A DNA stretch of 64,000 bases from Helicoverpa zea (Eukaryota > Arthropoda > Insecta > Lepidoptera > Noctuidae). Both the position numbers and the translations under genes were made by a program. The notes beneath the pieces were generated by a model that was not told the DNA's origin, did no database searches, and saw only the letters and a list, made by a program, of their open reading frames with translations. The DNA lies in assembly GCF_022581195.2 (NCBI RefSeq), contig NC_061469.1, positions 11,092,501 through 11,156,500 of the forward strand, read 5' to 3'. Shown here one piece after another: positions 11,542 to 21,843 of the stretch (position 1 is its first letter; each line of letters opens with the position of its first letter).

Positions 11542-13002
11542 GTCGTCTTGGCGGTGTCTCTTGACATCGCCAATGCCTTCAACACCCTTCCCTGGAGTTG
11601 CATTAGGGAGGCACTCCGGTACCACCGGGTGCCGACCTACCTTCGTCGCGTGGTCGAGGCCTATCTGTCGGATAGGTCCATCATTTACCCCGGTCACAAT
11701 GGGGAATGGAACCGGCGAGAGATGTCGTGCGGTGTTCCGCAGGGGTCGGTACTGGGGCCGCTCTTGTGGAACATCGGCTACGACTGGGTGCTGCGCGCCG
11801 ACCTCCCTAGCGGCGTCAGCGTGGTTTGCTACGCTGACGACACGCTGGTACTGGCACAAGGGAGGTCGCACCAGGAGGCAGCCGACATAATGGCGCGCGG
11901 GGTTGCGATAGTCGTTGAGAGGATCCAGCTGCTGGGACTGGAGGTGGCATTGCACAAGTCCGAGGCCATGTGCTTTCATGGGCTTCGGAACGCGCCACCT
12001 TCAGGTTCCCAAGTTACGGTGGGAGGTGTTACCATCGGCGTCGAGAGGGCGATGAAGTACCTAGGACTCGTCCTCGACGGCCGGTGGAACTTCGTCGAAC
12101 ATTTCCGACGTTTGGGCCCCAAACTGGAGAAGACAGGTGCTGCCTTCAAGCGGCTCCTGCCCAACCTGGGAGGCCCAAGCACCCCCTGCCGTAAACTCTA
12201 CGCGGGAGTCTTGCGGTCCATGGCCCTTTACGGGGCCCCGGTATGGGCACATTCAGTACGGCCGCGAGCTGTACACTACCTGAACGTGCCCCAAAGGGTG
12301 ATAGCCATTAGGCTAATCCGGGGGTACCGCACGATCTCCCGCGAAGCAGCTGGCCTACTAGCCGGACTACCACCGTGGGATCTGGAGGCGAGAGTCTTCT
12401 TGCGCCTGTACGACTGGCGCGAGGAGGCTCAGCGACAGGGGGAAACCCCGTTGCCGCGACAAGTTGTCGCGCAGCGGGCAGAGCTCCGGCGGGATATCAT
12501 GGTGGCCTGGAGGGAGCGACTGTCGCAACCCAGTGCAGGGCACGCCACCATAGTGGCGGTAAGTCCCCTCTTTGAGGAGTGGCTCGGGAGGAGTCACGGC
12601 GCCCTCACGTACCGCATGACGCAGGTCCTCACCGGACACGGTTGTTTCGGGAGGTACCTGCATCGAATCGGTCGTGAGGAGGCGCCCGGGTGTCACCACT
12701 GTGCGGATAGCCCCGAGGACACGGTGGACCACACAGTCCAGGAGTGCCCTGCGTGGGAAGGGCACCGCCTGGTCCTCGTCGAGGCTTTAGGCGGCGGCGA
12801 CCTCTCGCGTCCGGCCCTGGTTCAAGCCATGGTCCGGGGCGAGAGGGAATGGGATGCCGTCGCCTCCTTCTGCGAAGCAGTCATGCTCGAGAAGGAGGCG
12901 GCGGAACGTCAGAGAGTTCGCACCTCTCATCCCGGCCGCCGCGCTGGAGCAGGTAGACACCACGGGCGCCGGGTGTCGCGAGACGACTCCTGGCCACCGT
13001 AG
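11542..13002 (+). pseudogene. LINE ORF2 fragment, RT catalytic core and zinc knuckle
   Basis: After the frameshift the RT continues with VSLDIANAFNTLPW (catalytic Asp of motif A), GVPQGSVLGPLLWN, and CYADDTLVL (YADD catalytic pair, about 11827-11853). The thumb region follows, then a C-terminal CHHCADSPEDTVDHTVQEC knuckle near 12692-12748. The frame ends at TAG/TAA-type stop 13000-13002. All core residues I would look for are present, and only the single-base shift separates this part from the first. The copy therefore looks fairly young apart from the truncation. Codon use is strongly GC-biased, unlike the host exons at 46.8-48.2 kb. Confidence 0.88.
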
Positions 13003-13583
13003 GCGTGGGTCTGTGGGCGGTGAGTTCGGGTGGCTCATCGCTCATGTCTGCTTTTAGACAACAGACCCGTGTCGGCGGCGCGCGTTGTTCCACGCGCTCC
13101 TCAAAGAGATGTCAGCAACCCCAGCGGGGCCCAGCAGGGCCAAGGCCTGCCGGGGCTGCGGGTTGTTCGAAAGAAGTACCGCGGCCCTAGCACATAAGAA
13201 GGCCTACGACGGAACACGACGGCTTTTAGTCAGTAAGAGTCTGACACTCCCTCACCGCTGCTAACCTGTTGGAATCCATTGGTAATAGCATTGTACACAT
13301 TCATGTGGCCTGCTTAGGAATTTCTCTCAGGTAAACTACAGAGGGTTGCATTTTTATTTGCTGGGAGTTTAGCTGTATTGAGCTTGTTTGAAATGCATTC
13401 CGTTTGTGAGTTCTTTTGTTTTTTTTTTTCGTTTGATTCATTTGTGTGAGTTGTGAAACAGCCAATATTATTTACTTCTGTTAGCTTTTTCACACGGCAC
13501 TAGTTGATCGCGCGGATCACCCCCGCATCGAAGCAAGTATGTATGTACATCGAGCATTCTGATAAAAAGTTGATGTTTGAATA

Positions 13584-14251
13584 TCATCCTCCGAGCCTTT
13601 TTCCCAAACTATGTTGGGGTCGGCTTGCAGTCTAACCGGATGTAGCTGAGTACCAGTGCTTTACAAGGAGCGACTGCCTCATCTGACCCCCTCAACCCAG
13701 TTACCCGGGCAACCCAATACCCCTTGGCTAGACTGGTGTCAGACTTACTGGCTTCTGACTACCCGTAACGACTGCCAACGATGTTCAATGACAGCCGGGA
13801 CCTACAGTTTAACGTGCCATCCGAAACACAGTCATTGGTGTCTAAGATATACTTAGAAAGTACATACAAACTTAGAAAACCGGCCAAGTGCGAGTCGGAC
13901 TCGCCCACGTAGGGCTCCGTACCATCCAAACTATTATTCTATATACATACATATATTTATAGATATCGAGCAAAAATGAGTATGGGAGCCCCCCGAAATA
14001 TTTATTTTATTCTAGTTTTCAGTATTTGTTGTTATAGCGGCAACAGAAGTACATCATCTGTGAAAATTTCAACTCTCTAACTATCACGGTTCATGAGATA
14101 CAGCCTGGTGACAGACGGACGGACGGACGGACGGACAGAGGAGCGAAAATAATAGGGTCCCGTTTTACCCTTTGGGTACGGAACCCGGAATCGAACCCGC
14201 GCCCTCATACTCGAGAGGTTGGTTCTTTGCCCACTAGGCCACCACGACTAC
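13584..14251 (-). mobile_element. Full-span SINE (family S1) split by another repeat, 14-bp TSD
   Basis: On the minus strand the tRNA-like head is at 14187-14251: 'tggcctagtgg' matches an A box and GGTTCGATTCC a B box of an internal Pol III promoter. The body and 3' end occupy 13584-13875 and end in the 'cccaaactatgttggggtcgg' block and CTCGGAGGATGAT. The direct repeat TTGATGTTTGAATA lies at both outer edges (13570-13583 and 14252-14265). That ties head and body together as one insertion, although 310 bp of the accggcc repeat (13876-14186) sit between them. The tRNA-like head is not a tRNA gene: it lacks a full cloverleaf. Confidence 0.88.
13876..14186 (+). repeat. Lepidopteran 'accggccaagtgcgagtcgg' repeat, copy 2, nested in a SINE
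   Basis: It begins AAAACCGGCCAAGTGCGAG and ends GGGTACGGAACCC, with the same hairpin and interior as the copy at 1237-1482. It adds 'catgagatacagcctggtga' and an (ACGG)n run (about 14113-14136). It lies inside the SINE at 13584-14251, so it arrived after that SINE or replaced part of it. The SINE segment normally joining body to head appears to be missing at the junction (inference from my memory of the family). Confidence 0.82.
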
Positions 14252-14265
14252 TTGATGTTTGAATA

Positions 14266-14786
14266 ATACTATCGTTTTTGTTTTTACTTTTCTGGGCTTC
14301 TTGCTTGTGAAACAACTTTTTGCCTTTTACAAAAACCTAACAATTTGAAACATATTGTTGTATAACTAAATAGCCGTTTTTCCATCCAACGTCATTCTTA
14401 CACATTTAACTTGAAAAAATCCCCGGCAACAATCCTCACAATGGGTTTTAGCGTCTATTGAATTTTTTCAGCCATTTTGTATTTTTTGTTGTAAATTCTT
14501 TTTTTGTTCCATTTTCATAGAATTTTATTTCAGTCGACCCTTCTTACTTTTGAAGGTTTAGGAGTAATTGGAAGGTTTTATAGGAGCAATGTTCATTTTA
14601 GTATATAATTTTATGCTATTCTGCTCAGCAATTTTTGTTCAAAGAACTAAGTATGTGTTGTATGAAACGTTTCAAAGCCAGGTACTGAAAAGCAAAAATT
14701 ATGTACATTTTGTTGATACTCTAAGACAAAACTGGCTTCTTAATTATATTGTTTTTATTTATAACTTCAAGTGGAATGGATATAAT
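14266..14786. other. AT-rich intergenic DNA, no gene seen
   Basis: The plus-strand frame 14568-14810 is Phe/Tyr/Ile/Asn-rich, ends in the minisatellite that follows, and has no recognised domain. Confidence 0.5.
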
Positions 14787-15096
14787 AAAGTACATAACGG
14801 GAGTGCATAAGAAAGTACATAAGGGGGAGTTTATAACGGGTGTGCATAAGGAAGTACATAAGGAGGTACATAAGGGGAGTACGGAAGTATATAAGGAAGT
14901 AATTATGTACTTTCTTATCTATCCCCCTTATGTAATTCCTTATATACACCCTTATGTACTTCCTTAAGTTCTTTCTTATGTAGTCCTCTTATGTACTCCC
15001 CTTATGAACTTCCTTATGTACTACCCTTATGAACCTGCATATGTACTTCCTTATGTATTCCCTTATATACTCCCCTGATTCTTATGTACTTTTCTT
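14787..15096. repeat. Inverted minisatellite: 12-14-bp units that flip orientation
   Basis: From 14787 to about 14903 the sequence is a degenerate array of AGTACATAAGGRG-like units (8-15 bp, mostly 12-14). From about 14904 to 15096 the same unit occurs as its complement, CTYCCTTATGTACT. The two arrays meet at the short centre AGTAATTATGTACT, so the locus is a large imperfect hairpin made of tandem repeats. Short frames running through it on both strands are artefacts of the repeat. Confidence 0.9.
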
Positions 15097-16057
15097 CATT
15101 ATTCAGAAACTATTAACATCTTATCTTCCATAACTTCTGACAAATACTTCCAGTTTATCTTCCACAAAACACAAATATCAGGCCAGGTGACCTATCTAAA
15201 TGATTCCAGCCCATTGACCGGTTTCACTATCTCAAAGGCAATCGGTCAAGCGTGATCAGCAGTTAATGCGTTTCAATTAACACAAACTATTCGCATTTTG
15301 CCGTCCATGGTTTCAAAGAGAATTAATGGTTGACATTTTAATTTATTGGCTACGTTTCTGCGAATGAAAATGGGTATGTGGTGAGTTGGTACATTTTGGC
15401 GTTTTGCTAGCTTTGTGTGTAAAATTGTTATTGATCAATAATTTATTAATAGGTGGTTGATTATTAATTCGTAAAGCAACCTGGAGTGATAAAGCTAAAC
15501 TGTGGTCACTGATAACAACTGGCATAGCTCGTATAGTGAAGGTTACATTTAAGGGCGGTACAATTATTATTAGTAGGAAAAAAAGCTTACGGTTTTTTTT
15601 TTCAGAAAATCATGTCTCGCATTAGTTACGTATGTATCTACTAACTACATGAATTCAGCTTAGGCCAGCAACACCTTTTCTTAGTCTGTTTTGTAAATAG
15701 AAATAGTCAAACAAGCAAAAGAAGTAGGTACAACACTTTCAATTGTGTTCAAATAGGTATATAATATTTTTACAACAAGGCATAGAAATACAGCAATGTG
15801 AAGCTAAACTATTCTAATTACCATCCACTAAGAAAACCACGTTTGCTAACTTCATGTTTGTTGAAACATTTAATACATGCATCCAACTGCAAGGGTAGTT
15901 TCTATCCTTTGACGCATATCTCTGACTGGGATACCTAGTATCTGACTTTAAACTATTTGCTAAAGTAATGTTTGAGTTGGCTTGCAGTCTAACCGTTATA
16001 TTAAAAGCGTCAGGAAATTACAAAAATTTTGTCATGTATTTAGTTGTGGTTAAAGCA
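15097..16057. other. AT-rich intergenic DNA with one SINE scrap
   Basis: No gene was seen. A 25-bp scrap, 'gttggcttgcagtctaaccg' (about 15976-15995), matches the 3' block of SINE family S1. The 60-codon minus frame 15343-15525 has no support. Confidence 0.5.
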
Positions 16058-16060
16058 TAA

Positions 16061-16518
16061 AGCTTGTGGCACATTATAGCAGCACCGCAACAGCACGGCT
16101 CCACACCAGCATTTAAGTTGTCATTCAATTTAGAGCATTAAATCGTGTATATTATAATATATTTCGTAATGTCAATATGAAAAAGCCAACGGCGAGCAGT
16201 CAGCGTGCTTGCCGCTTCCACACAACTCGACTCGCCGCCCGCGTGCTGACCTCATGCGTACAGCGCGCCAACGGCGTGCTAATTGCGCGCCGACTCCGAG
16301 CCGGCAGCGAAACAACGTCATTACGTCGTGTTCAATCATAATCGTCTTAAAATAATATTGAGTTTGCTGTGACAGCAAACTTACACCTCGCGGCCGGCGC
16401 GCCGACGGCGAGCGGACAGCGCGTGGTTGGCGCGCTGTCCGCTCGCCGTAGTCTTAATTCGAGGCGACGCCGTGCTGCAGCCGTGCTGTTGCGGTGCTGC
16501 TATAATGTGCCACAAGCT
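16061..16518. mobile_element. GC-rich MITE, family B copy 1
   Basis: Long terminal inverted repeats start AGCTTGTGGCACATTATAGC and continue AGCACCGCAACAGCACGGC at both ends. The left flank is TAA (16058-16060). The right flank is TTTAAA, in which TAA or TTA can be read one base apart, so a TWA target duplication is likely but not exact. The interior is GC-rich with many CGCCG/GCGAGC words and no transposase. A second copy at 39069-39550 shares interior blocks such as 'gcattaaatcgtgtatatta' and 'cgaaacaacgtcattacgtc'. Confidence 0.85.
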
Positions 16519-18839
16519 TTAAACTCTTATTTAAATTATGCGGGTGTGATTCTAAGTCGGGGAAATATCTAGGTATGTATTTAAAAAAATTTGCTCATTC
16601 CTTACACTGTATGAAGAGAGGATCATTATATTCATTTTTTTTTTAGGGTTGTTGTTATAAATAGAATAATCGCAACGATATGAAACACACAAATGTACTC
16701 ATTGCTTTTAATAGTTTGTCATTTTCAAAACCAAAAATGTTAGACGAAGAACATCAATTCCCATGACAAGCGCTTTTACTAATTAAAGCTATGAAATGAA
16801 AAGAGACCTAATTGAATAAAAAAAAACTGTTATTATTTTAATAGCTATAAAAATCATTTACATAATTAGTTACATGTACAAGGCCCACATAATGTAGGTC
16901 ATTAAGAGGGTCTAGAATATTAATTAAAATGAGTCTGTAATCTAATGTTATTACTTGCGTTAAGTAGTGCTTACGATGAAAAAATGGACTTGTCATACAT
17001 ATAAAAAAAATGCTTGTAAAATATTTTCTTGATAGAAGAAGTTAGTCACTGAAAACAAGAATAAAATACTTGAGTATTTGAAGAGTCTTCGATACTTATT
17101 TTATTTATTTGTTGTGTAATTCGAGGTTTATTGTTTTACTTGAAAACGAATGAAGATTTTAGCGTATACAATGTGAATAGAGATTGATTGTAAATTTTGT
17201 TTGCTTTTTGCATACAATTTGGCGAACATTCAGGTAGCTTTTTTACTGTCTGTGTCCGATGAAAATATTAGATTACAATACTAAAATGAACAACAGCTAG
17301 GATTAGGTTAAACTGTTTTGTAATTTTATCCTAGATTATGTATTTTTGTTAGTTCAGGAGAACAAAAAAAAAAATTGTTTTAATTGGAATACAGAAGTAC
17401 CTTTTACAATTTAAAATGCGCTATATATTCTTTTGCAGTTTTACTGTAAAAATGTTACTTAAAACTGTCACGAAAACCGGGTTCTACTAAGTAATATAAT
17501 TAAAGTTACGTACCCAGTCATTGTTACGTTTGCAGCGACGTCCAAAAGACATTACCGTCGGGGCGCTAGGTCAAGGAAAATTACCTGAATTTCAGGTTAC
17601 AATCGTTAAAGCAGAAGACTATCTATTCTAGGACAAATGTTACAAAAGTTGGACAAAAAAGAACTGATCGTAATTTAATTTATCTACCTTGAAATCAGGT
17701 TTGAAGGTGCAAAGAGAATATTTTTTTTTCAATTTTGTTTCTACTACATGATTTGAAAGAAAGCTACATATTTATTTACTTTTATACGAGCAATTTATAC
17801 TTCTTTGAATCAAAATAACTTTAAACCTTTTGAACAGTTTTCCACTTCACTTTAAAAGAAAACAATGTCTAAAAAACAAAAGTGAGCAAAACAAATTTAA
17901 ATTAACATCCATTGTTATGTCAATTATTGTTGAGGTTTCTAAGAAAGGCCGACAATAGCCAACTTATTTCAAAAGCTTTTGAACTTCTTACTCTAGTATG
18001 ATTTCAATAGACTTATGTTGGAAATTAAAAATAGTAGCTGGGATCGATAGAGCCTCCCAATGGACCCAGTCAGTCGGCTAATTTTAGCATAAACCAGGTT
18101 CTATTTACGACCAATCAGTTCAAAGTATTAAAAAAATAGGAGCAATATTTTCATTTTGAATATTGAATTAAATTGAAACCAAAGATGAAGTATTAAATAT
18201 TGTTTAATGATTAACTGGCTGTGCCAGTTTGAACTATTCTTTATTTAAAAGTTATATTAACTGCAGATTTTTTTTGATACTTTCTGGTTTTGATTTTAAT
18301 ATTTCATCTGCTGACATTTTTATTTGCGATAAAGAAACACTACAGTTAGAACAAAGAAACAAAAAGTACATTTCGTTGTCAATCAATCAATAACAGACAT
18401 AGGCAGAAAATATTTCACTCTCACAGGCTTTGAAATAAAAAGTCGTACTTATTTTCGTCCCAGTTTTCATCTCCATACAAAAAAAGATGTTCGACATAAG
18501 GCCATATTTACAAGACGCAGGAAAAGCCAACACACATACACGTTCTTTGATTCAGCCACGTATTGAAAAGAAAAGTCTTTCTTTTATCTTTTGTGGCGTT
18601 TTATACGTTCCTTTCACCTTTTCTTTTGTTATATAGATACTGTTGTATTTTTGTATCAGTCGTCTAACAATACTTTTGTTTTTCTTTTTTTTCTAGTAAA
18701 AATGTAATAACTGTCTATGATTTTTGTATCGTTTGATGTAAAAAGCAATTTTGTATTTTTTTAATAACGTTTATATCATTATTTTGTCTCTTTGACAGTT
18801 GAAAATAATTTAAACGTGTTTTTTATGCTTCAAAGACTA
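16519..18839. other. AT-rich intergenic DNA, no gene seen
   Basis: Long stretches of A/T-rich sequence. The only denser patch is 17490-17630, which holds a 46-codon frame after a CAG and ending in TAG. It is too short and unsupported to call. No repeat shared with other parts of the window was noticed. Confidence 0.55.
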
Positions 18840-18847
18840 TTTTTAAA

Positions 18848-20415
18848 GTTAGCGTCAGGAGCGCCGTCACAATTCTCCGATCCTCTCGAAATACATATAG
18901 AGAGTTGCTACCTAATTGCTACCAGCTACCATTAGTTGCTACCAATTGCTACCCTCGTGGTTTTGAAGATATTCAGCATCCAAAGGTGACAGCCATTCTG
19001 ATATCAGGATGGCTGTCACTTTTCCCAGTGTGAAGAAACGGCGCAAAAGTATTGAGTTTTTTTTTCACCCAGAGTTGCTACCTAATTGCTACCCTCCAGA
19101 ATTAAATTTTGGGCCACAAAGATTTCCTGGATAAAAAGATATTTAAAAAATGAGTTTTTACGCCCTGCCAAATTAAAATAGCAAGCTGTCAGTTAATACA
19201 AATGAGTACTTTTGACGTAGGCGCTATCTATTATAATCCGACAGCTGATATAAATGCGGCCGAAAAGTGAACTAAAGCAAGCCGCCATCTTTGAACATCA
19301 TTTTTGATTAGGTGTATTTATAAATGTTACCTGTTAAATGAAATTTCCCGAAATGCATGAAAAAAGTATTTATTATAATAACCTCAGCCTTCGATTGTTA
19401 ACACGAAAACATCCAGTAAGGCCAGTCGTGTAAAAATCATACCCAACTCTACGTAAAACATGAACTGATTTGGTCACAGTAAAACAATATTGATTTTATT
19501 AAAAAATATTTTTATTTCAGTCACCGACTTAAAATAGACTCTTTTGCAAAAAAAGCGCCCATACGAAATCTTAGTTTTAAGGACTAAAAAAAATTCAAAA
19601 CACCAACGAACATTCTGCAAGCGATTAGTCCAAAACAAGGTTTACAAATTTTTTAGCAATTTTAAAATATTCAAATTTAGAATACACTCTCACGCATGCT
19701 TGGCTAACCTTTTTGATGCTAGAAACATACTACAATCATTACAACCCTTTGAAACACACATAAAGTCCTTAAAACTAAGATTTCGCATAGGTGCCCGCTT
19801 TTTTTGCAAAAGAGTGTATATCATACCCTGACATGATTTAATAAATTTTGAATTATTTCGTGTTAACAATCGAAGGCTGAGGTAATTATAATAAATACTT
19901 TTTTCATGCATTTCGGGAAATTTCAGTCAACAGGTAACATTTATAAATACACCTAATCAAAAATGATGTTCAAAGATGGCGGCTTGCTTTAGTTCACTTT
20001 TCGGCCGCATTTATATCAGCTGTCGGATTATAATAGATAGCGCCTACGTCAAAAGTACTCATTTGTATTAACTGACTGCTTGCTAATTTAATTTGGCAGG
20101 GCGTAAAAACTCATTTTTTAAATATCTTTTTATCCAGGGAATCGTTGTGGCCCAAAATTTAATTCTGGAGGGTAGCAATTAGGTAGCAACTCTGGGTGAA
20201 AAAAAACTCAATACTTTTGCGCCGTTTCTTCACACTGGGAAAAGTGACAGCCATCCTGATATCAGAATGGCTGTCACCTTTGGATGCGGAATATCTTCAA
20301 AACCACGAGGGTAGCAATTGGTAGCAACTAATGGTAGCTGGTAGCAATTAGGTAGCAACTCTCTATATGTATTTCGAGAGGATCGGAGAATTGTGACGGC
20401 GGTCCTGACGCTAAC
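18848..20415. mobile_element. Foldback DNA element with about 560-bp arms and 8-bp TSD
   Basis: The left arm 18848-19408 and right arm 19856-20415 are inverted copies that I judge about 96-98% identical by eye. The termini begin GTTAGCGTCAGGA. The flanking sequence TTTTTAAA is duplicated exactly at 18840-18847 and 20416-20423. Each arm carries several TTGCTACC words (six per arm) and a 34-bp near-perfect palindrome centred on GATATC (18986-19019; 20244-20277). There is no transposase, so it is non-autonomous. An 8-bp TSD occurs in the hAT, P, Merlin and some Mutator-like groups. The terminal GTTAGCGTC does not match a consensus I know, so I leave the superfamily open. Confidence 0.9.
19537..19816. 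mobile_element. Probable small MITE nested in the foldback element
   Basis: Within the spacer between the two arms, a second, shorter inverted repeat is visible. CTCTTTTGCAAAAAAAGCG then CGAAATCTTAGTTTTAAGGAC at the left (about 19539-19587) is mirrored at 19766-19815. TA dinucleotides flank it on both sides, compatible with a Tc1/mariner-type target. The interior frames (19544-19831 plus, 19690-19911 minus) contain no transposase motif. Confidence 0.6.
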
Positions 20416-20423
20416 TTTTTAAA

Positions 20424-21826
20424 GACCAACCTACGGACAATTTTTTGAGAATCGTTATGCTCAGAAAGATATGTAGTTAATGACAAACTAATAAATAAAA
20501 CATATTCTGCTAAAATAAAGGTAATAAGGCCTACTATTTATTTTACCATCACGTAACTTAATTATGCCTCAAATATAAGTTGTTAAAGATAATAATATCA
20601 AAGATATCCTTAACGCTAGTGCGAGTAACTTAGTTAGCCGAAACTTGCTGAATTAAGTTACTGAACGAGCATTAATATTAAACATTATTATTTAGTTATA
20701 AGCACTTAATGTGCGTCGAGAGTTTGGAAGTTTCATTATAGGGGACGTAAAAGGAAGTTTAGTATAGATGAACTATATTCTAACAAAATTGTTGGTTACT
20801 ATGTTTTTATTCTTACGCTTAAAATATACTAATTATCTTTCATTACATAAAATGTATTAATTTTCTGATATTTTTTGCGACCGATTTAAAAAAATCTTGA
20901 TTTGTAACCACGGAAAGACCACTATTGGGAGCTGGAGGGTATACTTACAAAATATAAATTATCAGAAAATAGAAAGAAAAACAATGACAAAGTTGAACCA
21001 GGTATAGACTAACGGTAACTGGTTCATTAAATCAGGACAAAGCTTCAGACAGAAGTCAGTTTATCACAAAGTTAATCCAAATAGTAGGCAATTAGTAAGG
21101 CCACCCCCGGCTTTTGGACCGATCCCAAATTATTTGATAAATTAACTCTTTTTCAGAGTAACGACCAATTTTTTGATGATGACAGTACCATTTTGTAAAT
21201 TGTTTGTGATACGAATTTTTCGTTGACGCAATTAAAAAGTTTTTATTTTTGAATTAAGTTTGATTGCGTGTTTTTTTCGTTAATGAGTTGATGAGTTTGT
21301 TATTAAAATGTTATTTCATCAAATAAGTTTGTTCTTTTAATCAGTGATTTCAAAATCCTGTGATTTAATTATGAAGGAATATCTGCAACCTCATTTGCTA
21401 CAGATATATCCTACAAAATATATTTATTTTGTTTAGACCAGTTAATTAATACTTACCTAAAGTCGATTTTTTTTTGCAATATACTGACCATCTATTAAGT
21501 AAAAAAAAATCAATAATAAGTAGTTTCTAAGCCACTACAAGATCTAGTACCAGGCACTTGAAAATACATGGTACACTTTGTGATCTATCACCATACTATC
21601 AAAAGTTTATTTAAACCTCAACAAAACGGCATACAAAGGCGAAATATTTCATCCGTATAAAACATTTGGCGGTGTTTAGTGTCGGTGGAGGATGGACTGA
21701 CTCCCCCGGGGGATATAAAGGCGATTTACTGAGTGGCGCTTCGTGAAACTTTTGTCTCGCCACTGTTGTAGAATATATAGGAGCAGAAGGTTCACCCGCA
21801 TCCTGTAGAAGCTACTCTGTACACTC
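20424..21826. other. AT-rich intergenic DNA, no gene seen
   Basis: No credible open frame. The part 21640-21826 is less AT-rich and contains CCCCCGGGGGA (about 21702-21712), but I could not match it to a known element. The minus frame 21676-21861 reads into the (CCAT)n tail of the SINE and is not supported. Confidence 0.5.
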
Positions 21827-21843
21827 GGATTAAGTCTATAGCC

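Larger units (their letters stand above)
10520..13263 (+). mobile_element. 5'-truncated R1-clade-like LINE with 10-bp TSD
   Basis: A GC-rich block with sharp borders is flanked by the direct repeat ACCTGTTGGA (10510-10519 and 13264-13273), the signature of target-primed reverse transcription. It encodes the C-terminal part of ORF2 (reverse transcriptase and a terminal Cys/His knuckle) followed by a roughly 260-bp 3' UTR. ORF1 and the endonuclease domain are missing, so the copy is 5'-truncated. It ends CTCACCGCTGCTA without a poly(A) tail. Related 3' fragments lie at 7853-8118 and 38851-38968, both on the minus strand. R1-group elements often lack poly(A) and carry the C-terminal zinc knuckle. 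The flanks do not resemble the 28S rDNA target of R1 itself. The clade call rests on motif resemblance only. Confidence 0.9.

Noticed and set aside
10568..11979. Long minus-strand frames opposite the LINE RT
   Set aside because: Shadows of the GC-rich plus-strand RT. The plus strand has all the reverse transcriptase motifs in order.
14187..14251. tRNA gene on the minus strand (also at 24540-24605)
   Set aside because: A and B boxes are present, but these are SINE heads joined to SINE bodies, without a complete cloverleaf or terminator.
14787..15096. CRISPR-like array
   Set aside because: Units are 12-14 bp, contiguous, degenerate and without spacers. It is a minisatellite in an animal genome.
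17490..17630. Exon-like 46-codon frame following a CAG
   Set aside because: Short, isolated, with no matching donor or partner exon, so chance is likely.
19544..19831. 95-codon frame in the foldback element as a transposase
   Set aside because: It overlaps the inner inverted repeat and shows no catalytic motif. Too short for a transposase.
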